A stretch of 64,000 bases of DNA from Vanessa cardui (taxonomy: Eukaryota; Arthropoda; Insecta; Lepidoptera; Nymphalidae). The DNA lies in the NCBI RefSeq assembly GCF_905220365.1, contig NC_061154.1, positions 4,402,001-4,466,000 of the forward strand. Direction: 5' to 3'. The first letter of the stretch is position 1. Each line of letters starts with the position of its first letter. The position numbers and the translations under genes were made by a program. The notes beneath the pieces were generated by a model, which saw only the letters and a list, made by a program, of their open reading frames with translations, had not been told where the DNA came from and did not search any database. Below are positions 1-13,371 of the stretch, piece by piece.

Positions 1-204
1 TTTCATCGTTTTCTTTGCAATTGCAATTAGCATCACGAATTATATGCCAGTTTCAATGCTGAATGAATTAAAGTAAATCATTTTTCATATATTTATTGAT
101 TCCTAAAGGCTTGATACCGTAATAGAAGCATTGACAAATTCGTTATGTTAAATGATTGCATTTAGGTAGGCTGTCGTTTACTTTACCCATAGATATGACG
201 TCAT

Positions 205-345
205 CAGAAATTTAAGTCATTGCTTACGTCACCAATGCGCTACCAAAGTTGGAAACTGAGGTGCTATGTCCATTGCGTATTCACAGAGGCTCACTCAGCC
301 TAACTGGCACACAACAATACTTTATAACGCTGCTTGGCTTTATAA
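205..345 (+). repeat. Dispersed repeat, 'gccacctgatgg' family fragment
   Basis: cgtcaccaatgcgctaccaa, gttggaaactgaggtgctat, gtccattgcgtattcacaga and ggcacacaacaatac correspond to the middle of the copy at 47420. Confidence 0.5.
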
Positions 346-597
346 TATGTGATATACAGATCCAACACCTCTGAGTCAATTATATATTTTGTTTTTAGTT
401 TTGGTACCTTTATTTTGGTATTAATATAGTGCCAATAAAACGGAGATGCTGATAAAATAATATAATATATAATACATAAATTTAAAACTATTAAATTACC
501 TAGTGAGTAGCATAACCTAATTAATTTTAGCTGTCAACATTTATTAGCATTAATTTAGTCTGATAATTAACCCAGACAAGCACCAATTTTGATTTCC

Positions 598-763
598 TTA
601 ATTAGTGTTATAATTCATGTCGTGCTCGACGGTGAAGGAAAACATCGTAAGGAACATTTGTATCCACCAACACGCTTTGGAGCAGCTTGGTGGAACATGA
701 TCCAAATCTTCTTCTCGAAGCGAGAGGAGACCTTAGCCTAACAGTAACAAAGTTACAGGCGCT
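598..763 (+). repeat. SINE family A, 5'-truncated
   Basis: Lacks the tRNA-like head. It starts in the body (ttataattcatgtcgtgctc), keeps a diverged version of the hairpin segment (tatccaccaa / cttggtggaa) and ends in the ccttagcc..cagt..ttacaggc tail. Confidence 0.75.
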
Positions 764-1694
764 TAATGTTTGTTAATGTAGTCTAATATAAAAGTTTAAA
801 TCTCACAGTATATATACGAAATATTATAAAAATACATGACCGTAAATGTAAAAATCATCATTAACGGTTTTGTTTGTAAATAAATATGTTTCATCTATAA
901 TTATAAGAAATATTGTTGGAATAAATAAGCAACATCTGCGTCAAGTCACACAACTTCCCTTAAAAAAAAAGGCGGGAGATTTGCGGCTGACACATTAGGA
1001 TCGCCATTATGATTATTACTGTGTAATATGAATTATTGATGGTTATTTGTGTTGTACACTAAATGTTTTTCTTTTGTGGTAGATTGATTGTTATTGTAAA
1101 TTAAATATAATTGTTTTAGAGGTTAGCATACTTCCTACCTCTGGTTCTAAAAATATATATTAAGACTGACTTGAAATTAAATTAAAACATTACCTGTCAT
1201 AAATTTTCGCGTACACACACGTACACACTAGCATTTATTGTTGCACAGATGAAAAATATTTTTCATAAAACTTGGCATTAAAACTTACTGCATGTAGTAT
1301 ATTCCATTCAGTTAATCTTTCTGAAATAGATGTTAGCTGCTATCTGTACCTTTTTCGGAGGACGTTAGAAAGTAAATACCCGGGCGCGAACATGGCTGAA
1401 GCACGCCTTAGGTAACCCTACACTGACGCTTTAAAAACACAAGATAAATATTGCATTGGCACTAGAAAGCAGAAGAAAAAAGAGATTTAATTACGTCATA
1501 CATTCAAGGAATGTCAAGGATTCTTACCTGTTTTATTTGCTAATTGGTTTTTTAATTACTTGATGTAATCGCATATAAATATCCACTGATGCTGACTATC
1601 CTCTCGAAACTTTGGAACTTTTTCAAACATTTTGTGAGTTAATGGATTTACTTTGGGAGACAAACTCACGCGATCACTAAGAGTTATTTCTTTA

Positions 1695-1790
1695 CGTGGT
1701 GAATTATAAACACCAATTAAGAATATGATTCAGTGATGCTTGCCTGGCTTTCAATCCGCAATCTTCGGTTCAGATTTACGTGATCTGATC
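1695..1790 (-). repeat. SINE family A remnant (head only)
   Basis: Antisense head fragment: gtgaattataaacacc, then gcttgcctggctttcaatcc and a degraded box A. It lies head to head with the plus-strand copy that begins 40 bp downstream. Confidence 0.5.
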
Positions 1791-1827
1791 GCTGGTCTAT
1801 TATTAACATATAAGTGAAAATTTTGTG

Positions 1828-2113
1828 TCGTGGTTCCAGTAGTTAAAACGCGTGCACCTTAACCTTGATGATTGCGGGTTCAAACCCAGGCACGCACCAA
1901 CAAATATTCATGTGCTTAATTTGTGTTTATAATTCATCTTGTACTCGGCGGTGAAGGAAAGCGTCGTGAGAAAACCTGCATGTTTCTAATTTCATAGAAA
2001 TTCTGTCACATGTGTCCACCTTTGGAGCAGAGCGGTGGAATATGTTCCAAACCTTCTCCTAAAAGGGAGAGGAGGCCCAGCAGTGGGAAATTTACAGGCT
2101 GACGTTGTTGTTG
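1828..2113 (+). repeat. SINE family A, near full length
   Basis: tRNA-like head with degraded box A (ccagtagttaaaacgcgtgc) and box B (gcgggttcaaaccc), body hairpin region and tail gcagtgggaaatttacaggc followed by gttgttg. Confidence 0.85.
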
Positions 2114-4661
2114 AATGTTCATAAGTTTCTAAACAATTATATTAATCAAACTAAACTCTGTAAAAGTTAACTGCGAAGTGTGAAGGAAATGTGAAATTAT
2201 TTTGGACGATTATATTATACTGTTTCTATTTGTAGGTACAATCTGTTCGGGCAGCTTTGTCCGCGTGTAATTCTGCTTCGCCCATTCGGATCTTAATTAT
2301 AGTCATAAAACTCTGGCAAAACGCCGGGAAAATGCTACAATCACAGAGTACTTTTCTTTGTATTCTTTTGAAAGACGGAACGTTATTTGTCAAATTACTT
2401 TTTTATATCTGCTTGTAATTACAGGGTTGTGTATTGGAGCAAAATTAAATTAAATTTCACATAAGTGACATTGACAGTTCACTTTTTTTTCACACCCCTG
2501 CACGCTCTCTGCTTCGCTGTCTTCTCCATTGTGTGTACGTGAGGTACATAATACATGCGTAATTGCTATATATTTTTATAATAATGAGACACGTATATTT
2601 ATTGTATTTTGTTAATAAAACTCCATACATTTGTATTTTACCCCGTATTTGTCAATTGGTTGTCACAGATTATATATTTTTTACGATAACCATCAGTAAT
2701 TTTTTTCATGATAGATACGTTTCTTTTTCGTTTTAATTTTAAATTAAGAGGCTAATTAAAAGGGTAGCATCCATAAAATTTACTTTTGCAGAAACTATAT
2801 ACAGCGCAAGATCAAAGTGCTCCTATTAGCACGTCAGTTTGTGAAAATATATAGTATTTCACTGCTTCGAGAATGAACGTCTCAACCGATTAGTTTAATC
2901 GTGTGTTAATTTCTTAACAAGTTCAATCGATTAGTCGAGAAGATATTAACATACTAAAGCTTTTAATTAACGACAAAAACATCTTATACATTGAGAGCGG
3001 CATGGATGGACGATCACACCAAGTTGCATTATCCGGCCGCCATCGCGAAAAATAAATCTAAATAAAATGATCTCGTACGCTTCTTTAATTATTCCTTTCT
3101 CCTCTAGGTTTAATTATGAAGTTCTTGAAAAGGCTAGCGAACTTAAAGTAACGATAAGTTAAATTATTGTTTTGGTAAATTATTTATATTACTATATAAA
3201 TTATACGGAAATTGTTGCCGTTGATTTCCTAAATTTTCCAATGTACATTTATTTTATCATAGTTAAGAAAAACTTTTTTTTTTAATTTACACTTTGATTT
3301 TGACACAATGTGAAGAAAAAAAAGTAACTCATTGTGATTGTTGATTTACCTTTAATTACCTAAATAAATAGTATAATGGACATTATTTTCGTATCTTGTA
3401 AACTTTCGATTATTAAAAATTTAAATTTAATCACTTTTAGCAAAGATTGTAGCGGTCGATTAATCGGCTTTGGCTACAGCCTGAAACCGTTCTTCGGTCG
3501 CACCCTAAAAAGTATAAAAACAAATGCCATTGCATAATCCAATATTACTCCCGGTTCCGTATGTACGGGCTAAAAATACCACAAATATAAAATTTGAGAT
3601 GGAAACCGAAAAATCGACCCGTCCGATCTGCCTTTGTTTGAAATAACAGAGGCTTAATAAAAATACAGGAGTACATATCGCCATCGGAGACGAGATAAAA
3701 GAAGTGTGGGTGGCCGGTGCTTGTTATAGGAAATGTATGTGCATACAAATATATGTATTTATTCATGCGAATAAATAAATCTGAAATGAAACGGAAATGA
3801 ATAATAGCTGTAAATAGGCGTTTAGTAGAAATCTCACTTTACTGAGACGTCTTTATTCCTTTCAAGCAATCCATCTTTTTGTTTCCAATTTTCTCGCCCT
3901 TTTTTTGCTAACGTTTATTTTATTATCCTACGATTTCTGAACGCTTCTTTATATCAAAGGACATTTATTTATTAAATTTACTGGACGCACCAAGGCAATA
4001 CATTGGCACTTTATTCCACACACAAAGCAATATTAATCAAGCAAATGGATGCCCTTAAATATGACCTTGAAATATTGCTCACAACAAGATTAGAACTTAT
4101 TTCAAATTAAATTAAAACTTTAATTGAATTTTAAATAATATCAAGCGAAACTACCATAGCACTTGCACTAGCTAGTACGTATTAAAATTGTAATATACTG
4201 TTATTACACAACCGTGACGTCACAGTGCCACTTTGACTCTAATGATGAAAATTAAGTCGAAACGTGTTGATGTTATTAATAAGCAAAGTTCGTGTTACAA
4301 TTATAACTTCTTAACACACTAACAACATTAAACTTTTTCAAATTCCTCCTCAATTCTCGTTTTGCATTATATACCTATAGTTTATTATACTATGTTATGC
4401 GTATTTTATTTATTCTTGTTTTTATCTGAACTCAAACAATCTGATATTAATAATGTAGAATGTTTGTCAACTGATCTAAATCTTTTAGCTTCATATTGTA
4501 TAACATACTGTATCTATTTATCTTAATGTTGACAAATGTTACGTAATTCTATTTACAAGTACCACGTGCGTTAATTTAAAAAAATATACCCCTTAAATAT
4601 ATTATACAATAGGACTTAAAGTTATGGGACTCCAAGCTTCGTTATAACATTCATATAAATA
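2114..4661. other. A+T-rich DNA with no recognised feature
   Basis: No gene, splice-bounded open segment or repeat-family member was recognised. tttgtccgcgtgtaattctg at about 2258 may be a trace of a dispersed repeat. The 73-codon ORF at 3545-3766 is not protein-like. Confidence 0.5.
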
Positions 4662-4925
4662 TCTAGCTGCACCCGCGACCTTGTACGCGTTTGAATTGAA
4701 CGGAAAATAATATTATTGTAGCCTAAGTTACTCCTTATTATATCAGTTATCTGCCAGTGAAAGTCCCGTCAAAATCTATCCAGCCGCTCCAGAGATTTGC
4801 CGGAACAAACAGAGAGACAGCCAAAAATATAATAAATGTTTTTTTTTCCGTATATGTATTGTGTACCTTTGCATTGAGTAAAAAAGGGGTATTTTAATAT
4901 TACAAACAGACACTTCAATTTTATT
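4662..4925. repeat. Dispersed repeat, 'cccgcgacc' family
   Basis: Starts tagctgcacccgcgacct, then gcctaagttactccttatta, cagttatctgccagtgaaag, tccagccgctccagagattt and an A-rich then T-rich end. Four copies in the window. Class is uncertain; probably the 3' part of a non-LTR element. Confidence 0.7.
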
Positions 4926-5442
4926 ACGTTTATAGGTATGTATCTCTCAAATTAGCATTAATTCTCACGATTACATCATATCAAACTTATTTTATCATTT
5001 AGTCTGTAATTTTTCAAAAGTTTGTATTTTCTTTAGATTTTATTATCGTGTGCTTTGTTTGTATGATGAATAAATAAATAACAATCGTGCTCAGTGTTTT
5101 TTCAAAACATTGTGAGTTATCCTGGTGGGTCGATTAAATTCTGAAAACATTCGTCTGTGTTATTAAACACGCTTTACCTTATTCTTTAAAGGATAACAAG
5201 TAATAGCCCAACTATGCACCCAGTTTTGTCCAAAGGGAAAAAAATCTTAATACATTTTACGTTGAATTACGATGTTATATAAACTCATAAGATATTCAAG
5301 TAATTAAATCTTTTACAACAACGTGCAAGCCCGCATGTTTTTTGATATAATTAAGAGATGTCTTTTGTTCGGAAGATGATACGAGATAAACAGATGTTTG
5401 GAAGATTAATTCGAATTTTTATCTTCATTTTATCTTCGACTA

Positions 5443-5712
5443 GCTGTGCCCGCGACCTTTTACGCCTTTGAATATAACAATAAATAAATATTATTGTAGC
5501 CTAAGTTACTCCCTATTATATCAGTTATCTGCCAGTGAAAGTCCCGTCAAAATCGGTCCAGCAGTTCCAGAGATTAGCCGGAACAAACAGAGACAGACAG
5601 ACAAAATTTAGTAAAAAATGTTATTTTTATATATGTACCGTGTATGCATACACATGCATTGAGTAGAAAAGGGCAATTTTAATGCTACAAACAGACACTC
5701 CAATTGTACTAT
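5443..5712. repeat. Dispersed repeat, 'cccgcgacc' family
   Basis: Same order and orientation as 4662: ctagctgtgcccgcgacct to gctacaaacagacactccaa. It lies about 50 bp before the hAT-like element. Confidence 0.7.
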
Positions 5713-5763
5713 ATATATAGAAGATAACAAGCACATGACATATTAACAAGTCTAAAAGCTGTT

Positions 5764-6498
5764 AGCAGTATAGACCGCGTCGTGTAAAAAGAACGCTGGA
5801 AGAAAGCGGAGGGGGTGTGCTTGCGCATAGGTACAATCGAGCAACAAAGTACTAGGCACATTGTTTATCTTTGAAGGAGCCTCGCTCGCGGGTTTGCAAA
5901 TTAAATATTGATAGGCACGCCGAAAAATTTACTGGACAGAATATAATTAAATATAAATAAAAACGTGTTTGATTAAAGATAGAATATTTAATCTAATTAC
6001 AAAATTAAAGGTGTGGTAGATAATCCTTTTTCGATTTCAATGTCTGTTATTGGTTTTTTATACAGTTCTTTTATTTTTGCCGCTAGTTAGAAAGACAGTA
6101 AGAAATTCCGAATCTTTTGAACCTTTTAAAATTTAGATTCGAACCATTTTGTAGCCAATCTATAAAACGGACCACCATTTTACAGATTGTTATAAATTAT
6201 TATCAACTGCATTAATATCAGCCTCTCTCTCCATAAAAAAATTTACGTCATAAATATTATTTCTTTCTTTCCTATGTAAAACCATTTCGTAATAAAAACT
6301 TTTTTGCGTGATGGTATTTTGGGAACAAACGTAACGTGGACACGGCGTGGATAGCAAAGGGCGACTGACGAACCAATAGCGCACAGGCAAGCATGCGGCG
6401 CTTGACCCGCCGCACCTCATACCACCAAATAGACCGATAAACAGTCTAGTGCGCAGGTTGACTGCTAGCGTTCTTTTTACGTGACGCGAGCTATAACT
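5764..6498. mobile_element. Non-autonomous hAT-like DNA element
   Basis: Terminal inverted repeats 5769-5797 and 6467-6495 match at 25 of 29 positions (TATAGNNCGCGTCNNGTAAA, then AAGAACGCT). AAGCTGTT occurs just outside both ends (5756-5763 and 6499-6506), as an 8-bp target duplication would. Sub-terminal DNA is G+C richer than the flanks. The 76-codon minus-strand ORF inside shows no transposase motif. The hAT assignment rests on the 8-bp repeat only. Confidence 0.55.
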
Positions 6499-6847
6499 AA
6501 GCTGTTTTGTCGTTTCGAAAAGTAAATTTTATCGGAGTTTATAAATAACGTGACTGCGCCCGCGTTAACTTTTAACACGGCTACACAATTTTAACTATAC
6601 GAGTATACTCAGATGTCTAGTATTTCCTGGGATAAAAACTTTTACATATGCTGCTAGCACCAAGTCGAGTATCATTAAAAGTGATCCAACAGTACCAAGT
6701 AATGCACACACAGACGCATGTTCAAGTATTAACTATTTAACTTTGACTTTACAAACAACAGTTTGTTGTACCCACAAATTACATCAAAATAACTACGTTA
6801 TCATTTTGGAATATTTTTACCCCCACTAGGGATAAAAGCATGTAAAG

Positions 6848-7154
6848 CAATGATATTCTAATAAACAGATATGTTATACCAATACTAAACAACAGAAAAA
6901 AGTGTGCCGCGCCGGGGACCGTTTATTTTATATTTCGTTACAGGTAAAAAGGATAGCTTGATAAAAACAATAAGTAAAAGGGAAAACTAGAAGTTTTAAT
7001 TACGCAAAACGTATTACTACATAATTATGATGTATTATAACGTATAACTGGCACAATTATGTTGAAAACGACTAAAGGCAAACGACCCAATTAGGACGTT
7101 TTCTAGTCTTCACTTTACGCGTTAGTGACATATCTGTTTACTAGAATATCATTG
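6848..7154. mobile_element. Small inverted-repeat element, possible MITE
   Basis: 27-bp arms (6848-6874 and 7128-7154), CAATGATATTCT then TAAACAGATATGT, with one mismatch, bound about 250 bp of unrelated DNA. atgtaaag lies before the left end and atgtaaaag 7 bp after the right end, not a clean target duplication. No second copy was seen in this window. Confidence 0.45.
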
Positions 7155-7480
7155 ATAATATATGTAAAAGTTCGACTTTTGTTTTTCTAGAAATTTCTAT
7201 GTCTAGAAATGTCAATGTGATGTTCCAAACTCAAGCATAATAATAACTGCACGACGTTGGCCTATTGGGTAGCTAAAAAGGTCGCACATCGAACATGAGA
7301 TCCCACAAACTGGGTTCAATGAAAAGTTAATGATTGAAGAAATTCTTGAATTGTCATTGATCAAGAGGTTAAGTGTATGATACTATATCATACGTATATA
7401 TAATTTATTATTTGCTATTTATTGTGAGAATCAAAAGTTTCATGACAAAAAAATAAGTTATTCATTCTTATATTAATAAA

Positions 7481-7763
7481 GTAAAGTCCCCCTGCTGAGA
7501 TAAGGCCTCCTCTTCCATTAAGGAGAGGGTTTGGAACATATTCCATCACGCTGTTCCAATGCGGGTTGGTGGAATGTACATGTGGCAGAATTTCGATGAA
7601 ATTAGACACATGTAGGTTTCCTAACAATGTTTTCCTTCGCCGAGCACGAGATGAATTATAAACACAAATTAAGCACATGTATATATAATGGTGCTTGCCT
7701 GGGTTTGAACCAGCAATCATCCGTTAAGACGAGCGTGTTCTAACCACTGGGCCATCTCAACTC
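7481..7763 (-). repeat. SINE family A, near full length
   Basis: Antisense copy: tail at the low coordinate (cccctgctgagataaggcc), body hairpin attccatca/ggtggaat, box B antisense gggtttgaacc, and box A antisense ctaaccactgggccatctc at the high coordinate. An ORF across it is not a gene. Confidence 0.88.
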
Positions 7764-8371
7764 ATGTTATTAATCATGTCATGGTAATAAAACTTCCATA
7801 ATAACTCTTCTCCTAATTTATATAGACAGGTTTTTAATGGTAAAAAGTGTAAAAATATTAACTGATATTAATTTAAGTTGACTAGTTCGACCAAACAAAT
7901 TTTATTATATAAAATATCTGTTTAATAATTAAATAATTTCAACGGTGTTAAAATTGTACATGATTGTTTCATAAAGTTAGTCGGTCGGACGTTTATGTTA
8001 ACTGTTCCGTACTGAATGGAAGTAGCGTGATTTAAAATAGCCTTAACCGTGTTTGAAACGGACGCATTAACGCAAAAAGAATTATTCAAATTTTACAAGC
8101 ACTTCCCAAGAGTGTCACTTTATAGTATAAAATTATTTGATTTAAGAGTATATCTAGTACCGGGTCGTTGACCGCCCTGAGTTACTGGTTTTAAAAAAGT
8201 ACTAGAATTTTTTGACTTAGCCACAGCCGGAGTCTAAGAAGTCATATAAAGGCGTCCAGTGCCCAAGCTTTTTTCAGTCGCGTTTAAGACCCGATCACAT
8301 CAGATTTTAAAAGTGAAACAATAAATAACGCACTTCTGTTTTTTTAACACATTACATAACTTATACATTAC

Positions 8372-8615
8372 TAGCGACCCGCCCCGGCTTCGCAAGGGGA
8401 CAATACTGATACTAAATATACTACAGAATTTGTTTATTTTGTTTCTTCATTATATTGTCCATGTATTATATACAAAAACCTTCCTCTCGAATCATTCTAT
8501 CTGTTAAAAAAACCGCATCGAAATCCGTTGCGTAGTTTTAATGATTTAAACATACAAAGGCACATAGGGACAGAGAAAGCGACTTAATTTTTATACTATG
8601 TAGTTACAATAGCTT
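8372..8615 (+). repeat. Dispersed repeat, 'cttcgcacgg' family
   Basis: Starts gcgacccgccccggcttcgc; then aatactgatactaaatatac, cctctcgaatcattctatct, cgaaatccgttgcgtagttt and ttatactatgtagttac. Confidence 0.7.
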
Positions 8616-8984
8616 GGAAAATCTGGCTTTAGACCATAGTGCTAGAAATGGTGAGAACTGTTACAAAAAAAAAATTATATGTGTAAATTGTGTATTATAA
8701 GCCAAGTGCTACGTTATCGGCATCTATCTCGCAGGGCAATGCTTTTGCAATCGAGCTTCTCATATGCCAAAGCTGTATTCATAGTTTATGTCGAGTTGAA
8801 GCGCTGGATATTTAACATCTGACTAGCGCAAAATCGAGTAGCGTTTTGAAATTAAATTTAAATTAATCATAACACGTTGCTCTAGCCATATATTTTTTTA
8901 ATTATGAGTTACAGTTCGATGAAACAGATTATATTCTGTTTTTGAAATATTTGTTTGAGTATTTTTCGAATTTTCTTAGACAAA

Positions 8985-9130
8985 AACTCAAACTCAAATT
9001 ACTTTATTCAATATATATAAGCATTACACTTTCTTATTGATGGTCAAATTAAACATTGGCACTGGTTCGCAAAAGAAAACACGCTGACTTGAGAAGAACC
9101 GGCGAAAGAAACTCAGCGGTGTTATATTCA
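8985..9130 (-). repeat. LINE-type 3' tail
   Basis: Antisense tail: aactcaaactcaaattactt, tattcaatatatataagcat, then tgagaagaaccggcgaaaga and aactcagcggtg. In sense orientation it ends ..gaataaagtaatttgagttt, with an AATAAA-like signal. Confidence 0.6.
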
Positions 9131-9594
9131 TTAAATTTTTCTTAAATTAAACAACTCAAATATATTCGTGAAACTATTACCAAAAACGCATTTATGCAAG
9201 CTTCCGAATTTTCCTTTGCAACTCAAATTAGGATGCCTTTAGGAAAGTTAACATTTATCAATTCTCAAAGAAGTTTTTTTTTACTTTATTTACTTCATAT
9301 TGATTCATGACAATAAAGCTATCACTATCACACAAGGCCGAGTTTCAATGAAACCCACCCAGACGGGAACGCATCATGCGTCAAAAGATAGACAAAATAT
9401 TTGGACTATCCGTCGATAGTTTAAACAAAGGCAAGTATAATCGTTGCTTCTTTAAAAAATATATACGTTATTTTAGATAAGAAACATTTTGAATAATAAA
9501 CAAGCCTAGTATACTAAAATATTGCATTTTTCTGAATTTGGCTATATATAATTACTTAGTAAGTTGGCTGAACCCATTATCGACTCTATGGCAA

Positions 9595-9650
9595 TGTATA
9601 ATACAAGTATGAGTTCTTTCCCTAGTCAGGAATCGAACTCCTTGATTCTT
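9595..9650 (-). repeat. Possible tRNA-like SINE head fragment
   Basis: ccctagtcaggaatcgaact is an antisense B-box-like block (gttcgattcc). No matching box A or body was seen. Confidence 0.3.
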
Positions 9651-10117
9651 GAATATTGTTTTTTTCAAATAAGCATATTAATTAAGACTTGCTGTGATAA
9701 TGCCTGATTTTAAGTCTCTGTGAACTAATTTATTGTTCGTAGAAAAACCGTCATCTTAAGAGTTACAAATTATAAAAACTTTCATATTTATCGGCCAAAC
9801 AGTATCTAAGTGTAAATACACTATATCTCAGACTTGTACTGACATCGATTTTTTATATAAAAGAAACAACTCACATATAAGAAATTAAAGACAACAATAG
9901 TTCGATACAAGTAATACAACCTCTTTTGATTCAACATGATTTTCGTTTAAAAACAAATGACCATCAAACACACGTAACAAGAAAAAGAAAGCGTTGACAT
10001 TCACGGACTTGAAACGTATCTATTAAATACGTTTAATTATAAGACTATACAGAAAGCCTAATTAAATAGTCTCTGTGTAGGACCTTATAGAGACACTTAT
10101 GGTAGTAGTTGGTAGTT

Positions 10118-10245
10118 ATTATTGTACACCATCAATATTTTATATTGGTCCTTCCGGTTAGAAGGGTGGGTGGACCAGTTTATTTACAAGCACAGGGGTC
10201 ATATTAGGTCCTGGGTGAGCGACGCTTTGACGGTATAAAGGTATT
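10118..10245 (-). repeat. Degraded 'gccacctgatgg' family copy
   Basis: Antisense: tccttccggttagaagggtg, ggtggaccagtttatttaca and agcacaggggtcatattagg, matching the middle of the family in reverse. Confidence 0.4.
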
Positions 10246-11294
10246 TTAATAACATTATGAATTGACAGTAGATACTGATATAGACATACCTCATACTCAC
10301 ATATCTTGAGGTTTATTGAACATTAAATGAGTTCATAAATACGTTGCAAATGTCTCCTGTCTTTTTCTTCATATTGTACTTTGTGACTTTCTTACCCCAG
10401 CACCTTTTAGATGGATTTTATTTTTCGATTCAAATTATTAAATAAAGCAATAAGAATTTCCAATAACATAATTGTTCGTCTGTATTCCGGAATTAAAATA
10501 GTATAAATAACAGTTTACTTTTTTGTTTTTTACCAAATCTATAACTTTTTAGGTCCTCCTGCTTCTTTCTCATAACTGCGCCTCCTTCTTAGAAGACTAA
10601 TACGAATAATATTTTATTGTGAGACGGGCAGACAAAACAGATATTGTCATGAAGATTAATTAGATTGTAATATTTAGTTACTAGTAATAAGCGACTCAAG
10701 TGTTATTTTTCGATATAAAAAGTATTTTACAGAGTAATTAACATCCATTCAAAAATATTTTAAAATGCTTTGAAGTAAAACTCCATTAAGCGCGATGAGA
10801 TCAGAAAAATTCTGGAACATATTCCAAATTCGAATTCAACAAGTTTCAGTTTGAAGTGGAGTTTGAGGAGGTTCTAATATGAAAAATAATAAAATACACG
10901 TGTCACTTGCATTTATATATTTATGGAATTCTAAATTTAAAATAAATTATGTCATAAATGTAAGCGTTTTTATTATTATATTTCCTGCTAGCGAAGATTT
11001 ACTTTATATTCTAATCCTGATTTGATAGGTTAGTTGGTACAGAATTCCATCCGATATTTTATGGCACCTATAAACATTGGATTGGAATATTTTATCACAG
11101 CCGCGCTACACGAACTACGTGTAGGCTATACGGATGATACGTTCGGTTTCCAATAACATACGAGATTAATATCTGTGGTCAACAGGTATATCTCTTCCAG
11201 GAATTAACGCCGAACAAACCAGTCCCAAAACTATTATGTGAACGAAATGGCATAATAATATCAAAGTTTTTTGATGTTATATAAGCAAGTCAAC

Positions 11295-11390
11295 CTACAA
11301 ATAGGCCACGTAATGGTAATTGGACAATGCTGCTCATCGCCATTGGTGCTGTAAGAATTATTACCAAATTTACAGGCTGTTGTTGTTATG
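11295..11390 (+). repeat. Composite: 'gccacctgatgg' family piece joined to a SINE tail
   Basis: aggccacgtaatggtaattg and ccattggtgctgtaagaa match the 'gccacctgatgg' family. They are followed by aaatttacaggctgttgttg, the SINE family A tail. Confidence 0.5.
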
Positions 11391-13213
11391 AAATTTGAAA
11401 ATTTATTAAATCCGAATCAAGTGTGTAAAGTATAAAATAAAAACCGATTATTGTACAAACTATTTCACGTGTTAATAAACTTATTAATCTAACAATAGAG
11501 CGATTTTAAAGCTGTTTTAGAAAAAACCTTTTGCACATTTCTGCATAAAGGTAGCGCCCGAAGAGCGAAATAACGTTATTACCTTGACGTATGGTGCACG
11601 GCTGAACAATAGAGGTTAGTTCGATGGAAATTTATGACAATTCCCTTTTTATTTAGAAACGCAAAATCAAACGTTAAGAATTTTTTTAACCTAACACATA
11701 TTACATACATGTTTCCTTTAGCATATTATTGAAGTAAGTTATGGTTTCTGTGTTAAGATATTTCAGTCGCAACGCAACGATGATAAATACAAAAAAAGTT
11801 CGTCTCAGCCGATTTCGCTGAGACCCAAAAGGCTTCTCTTAAAGATAAAGAAGCCAATATAATCCCACTTCGATTGGTGCGGTTAAGACCTGCCTCCTTA
11901 AATACCCTTTTATAACGCTTGGCTTCGATATTAACCGGTTATTTAGTGTAATATCCGGAGTCTTGTCTGTACAAGTATTAACTGACTTTAGGTGACAATG
12001 GATATAATGACGTAAAAATAACGTCAGGAAAATTTAAAATATGATAAAAGACAACTGTAATTTCAGTAGTACGGGATGCAATAATCTCTCTATATTTTTT
12101 TTTACAACGCCCCACAATCATCCAATTGTTTTCTAATGACATTCATTTTTAAAATAAGAAATAGTGCTATATGCCAGTATTAAATGCTGTGCCAAATAAA
12201 ATAATATTAATTAGAGTTATACAAATGATTGATCAACTACTTATAATAATAATTATATATATAATTAAGTTAATTTGATAGTTTATTTTTCATTCATTAT
12301 ATATATCTAATCATAATGTCATATTATTAATGATATAGTAGATAGATCGTTTTCATTGAATGTTACGCCAATTTACTTTAGCATGAAAATGTGTTCGAAA
12401 TATTCAGAAATGTTTGTAACACGAAATCGATATACATTTATTACTTTAGTATAACTATTCTAATTAAATTAACAGTTGATATAAGCACCACCACTCAAAA
12501 ATAATAGTTGTATTTTATTAAATAAAATTTGAAATCGATACAATATTTCCTTTCAAGGAATTTGATATTAAAAGACTTTCATACAAACGTTTTCTATTCG
12601 TTCTTTAATTATTCTGTTACATCTCAGTTTGATATCATTTACTTAACTTCCGCAAGCAAACATTATATAAAACTGTTAGTGATTAAATCAAAAACATGTC
12701 ATAAATTCTATTCTATTTGATTTAAATGATCTCTTAACTTCACCGTTTTAGAGTTCTCTTATCATTCCACAATTTAATTTAAAGTTAAAATTAACATAGA
12801 ATTCATTCGATAAACGAAATATCGTCCGCCCTAGGTCATTGCCATCATTATCAATAAAACAAGAATACATTTTGAAACCGTTGATAAATGTTAACAATAC
12901 TTATATCACGACGTCCGCATGTTAATAACAATTAAATTACGTTATGACAAATATTTTAAATAAACGAAAATGCGTGATGATTTTCGATTCGATCGTCTAT
13001 TCGTAATATTTATTTAATACTTTATTGTACCAACACTTAATGCTACATTAAAACTAAGGATTTAAAGTTACATTATTGCAACAGGCGGCCTTATCGCTAG
13101 AACAGCGATCTCTTGCAAGCAACCTTTATGTTGCGTGTTATCTAATATTGTAAGTGTGAAACTCTGTCTTTCCATGTTACTTTTTTACAGCGAAACCACT
13201 TAATCGAAATTAA

Positions 13214-13371
13214 TTTTTTAAATGTTAGAAAAGAATAACTACTGAATTTCTTGTCGGTTCTTCTCGGCACAATCTACTTTCTGAAACGGTGGTAGCTTCA
13301 CTTAATTGTAAAATGACAATTCAAGTGCTTGTAAAAGCCTACTTGAATAAAGTTTATTTTGATTTGATTTG
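13214..13371 (+). repeat. LINE-type 3' tail ending in TTGAT repeats
   Basis: taactactgaatttcttgtc, ggttcttctcggcac, cttgtaaaagcctacttgaa, taaagtttattttgatttga. Four or more copies in the window share this order. There is no reverse-transcriptase coding upstream, so it is 5'-truncated. Confidence 0.7.

Larger units (their letters stand above)
9291..13213. other. Mostly featureless A+T-rich DNA
   Basis: Contains only the small fragments listed at 9595, 10118 and 11295. No exon-like segment was recognised. Confidence 0.45.

Noticed and set aside
1828..1900. Possible tRNA genes at SINE heads
   Set aside because: A and B boxes are present, but no complete acceptor stem and cloverleaf can be formed, and the same head recurs with a SINE body.
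6190..6420. 76-codon minus-strand ORF as a transposase remnant
   Set aside because: It lies inside the hAT-like element but shows no transposase motif.
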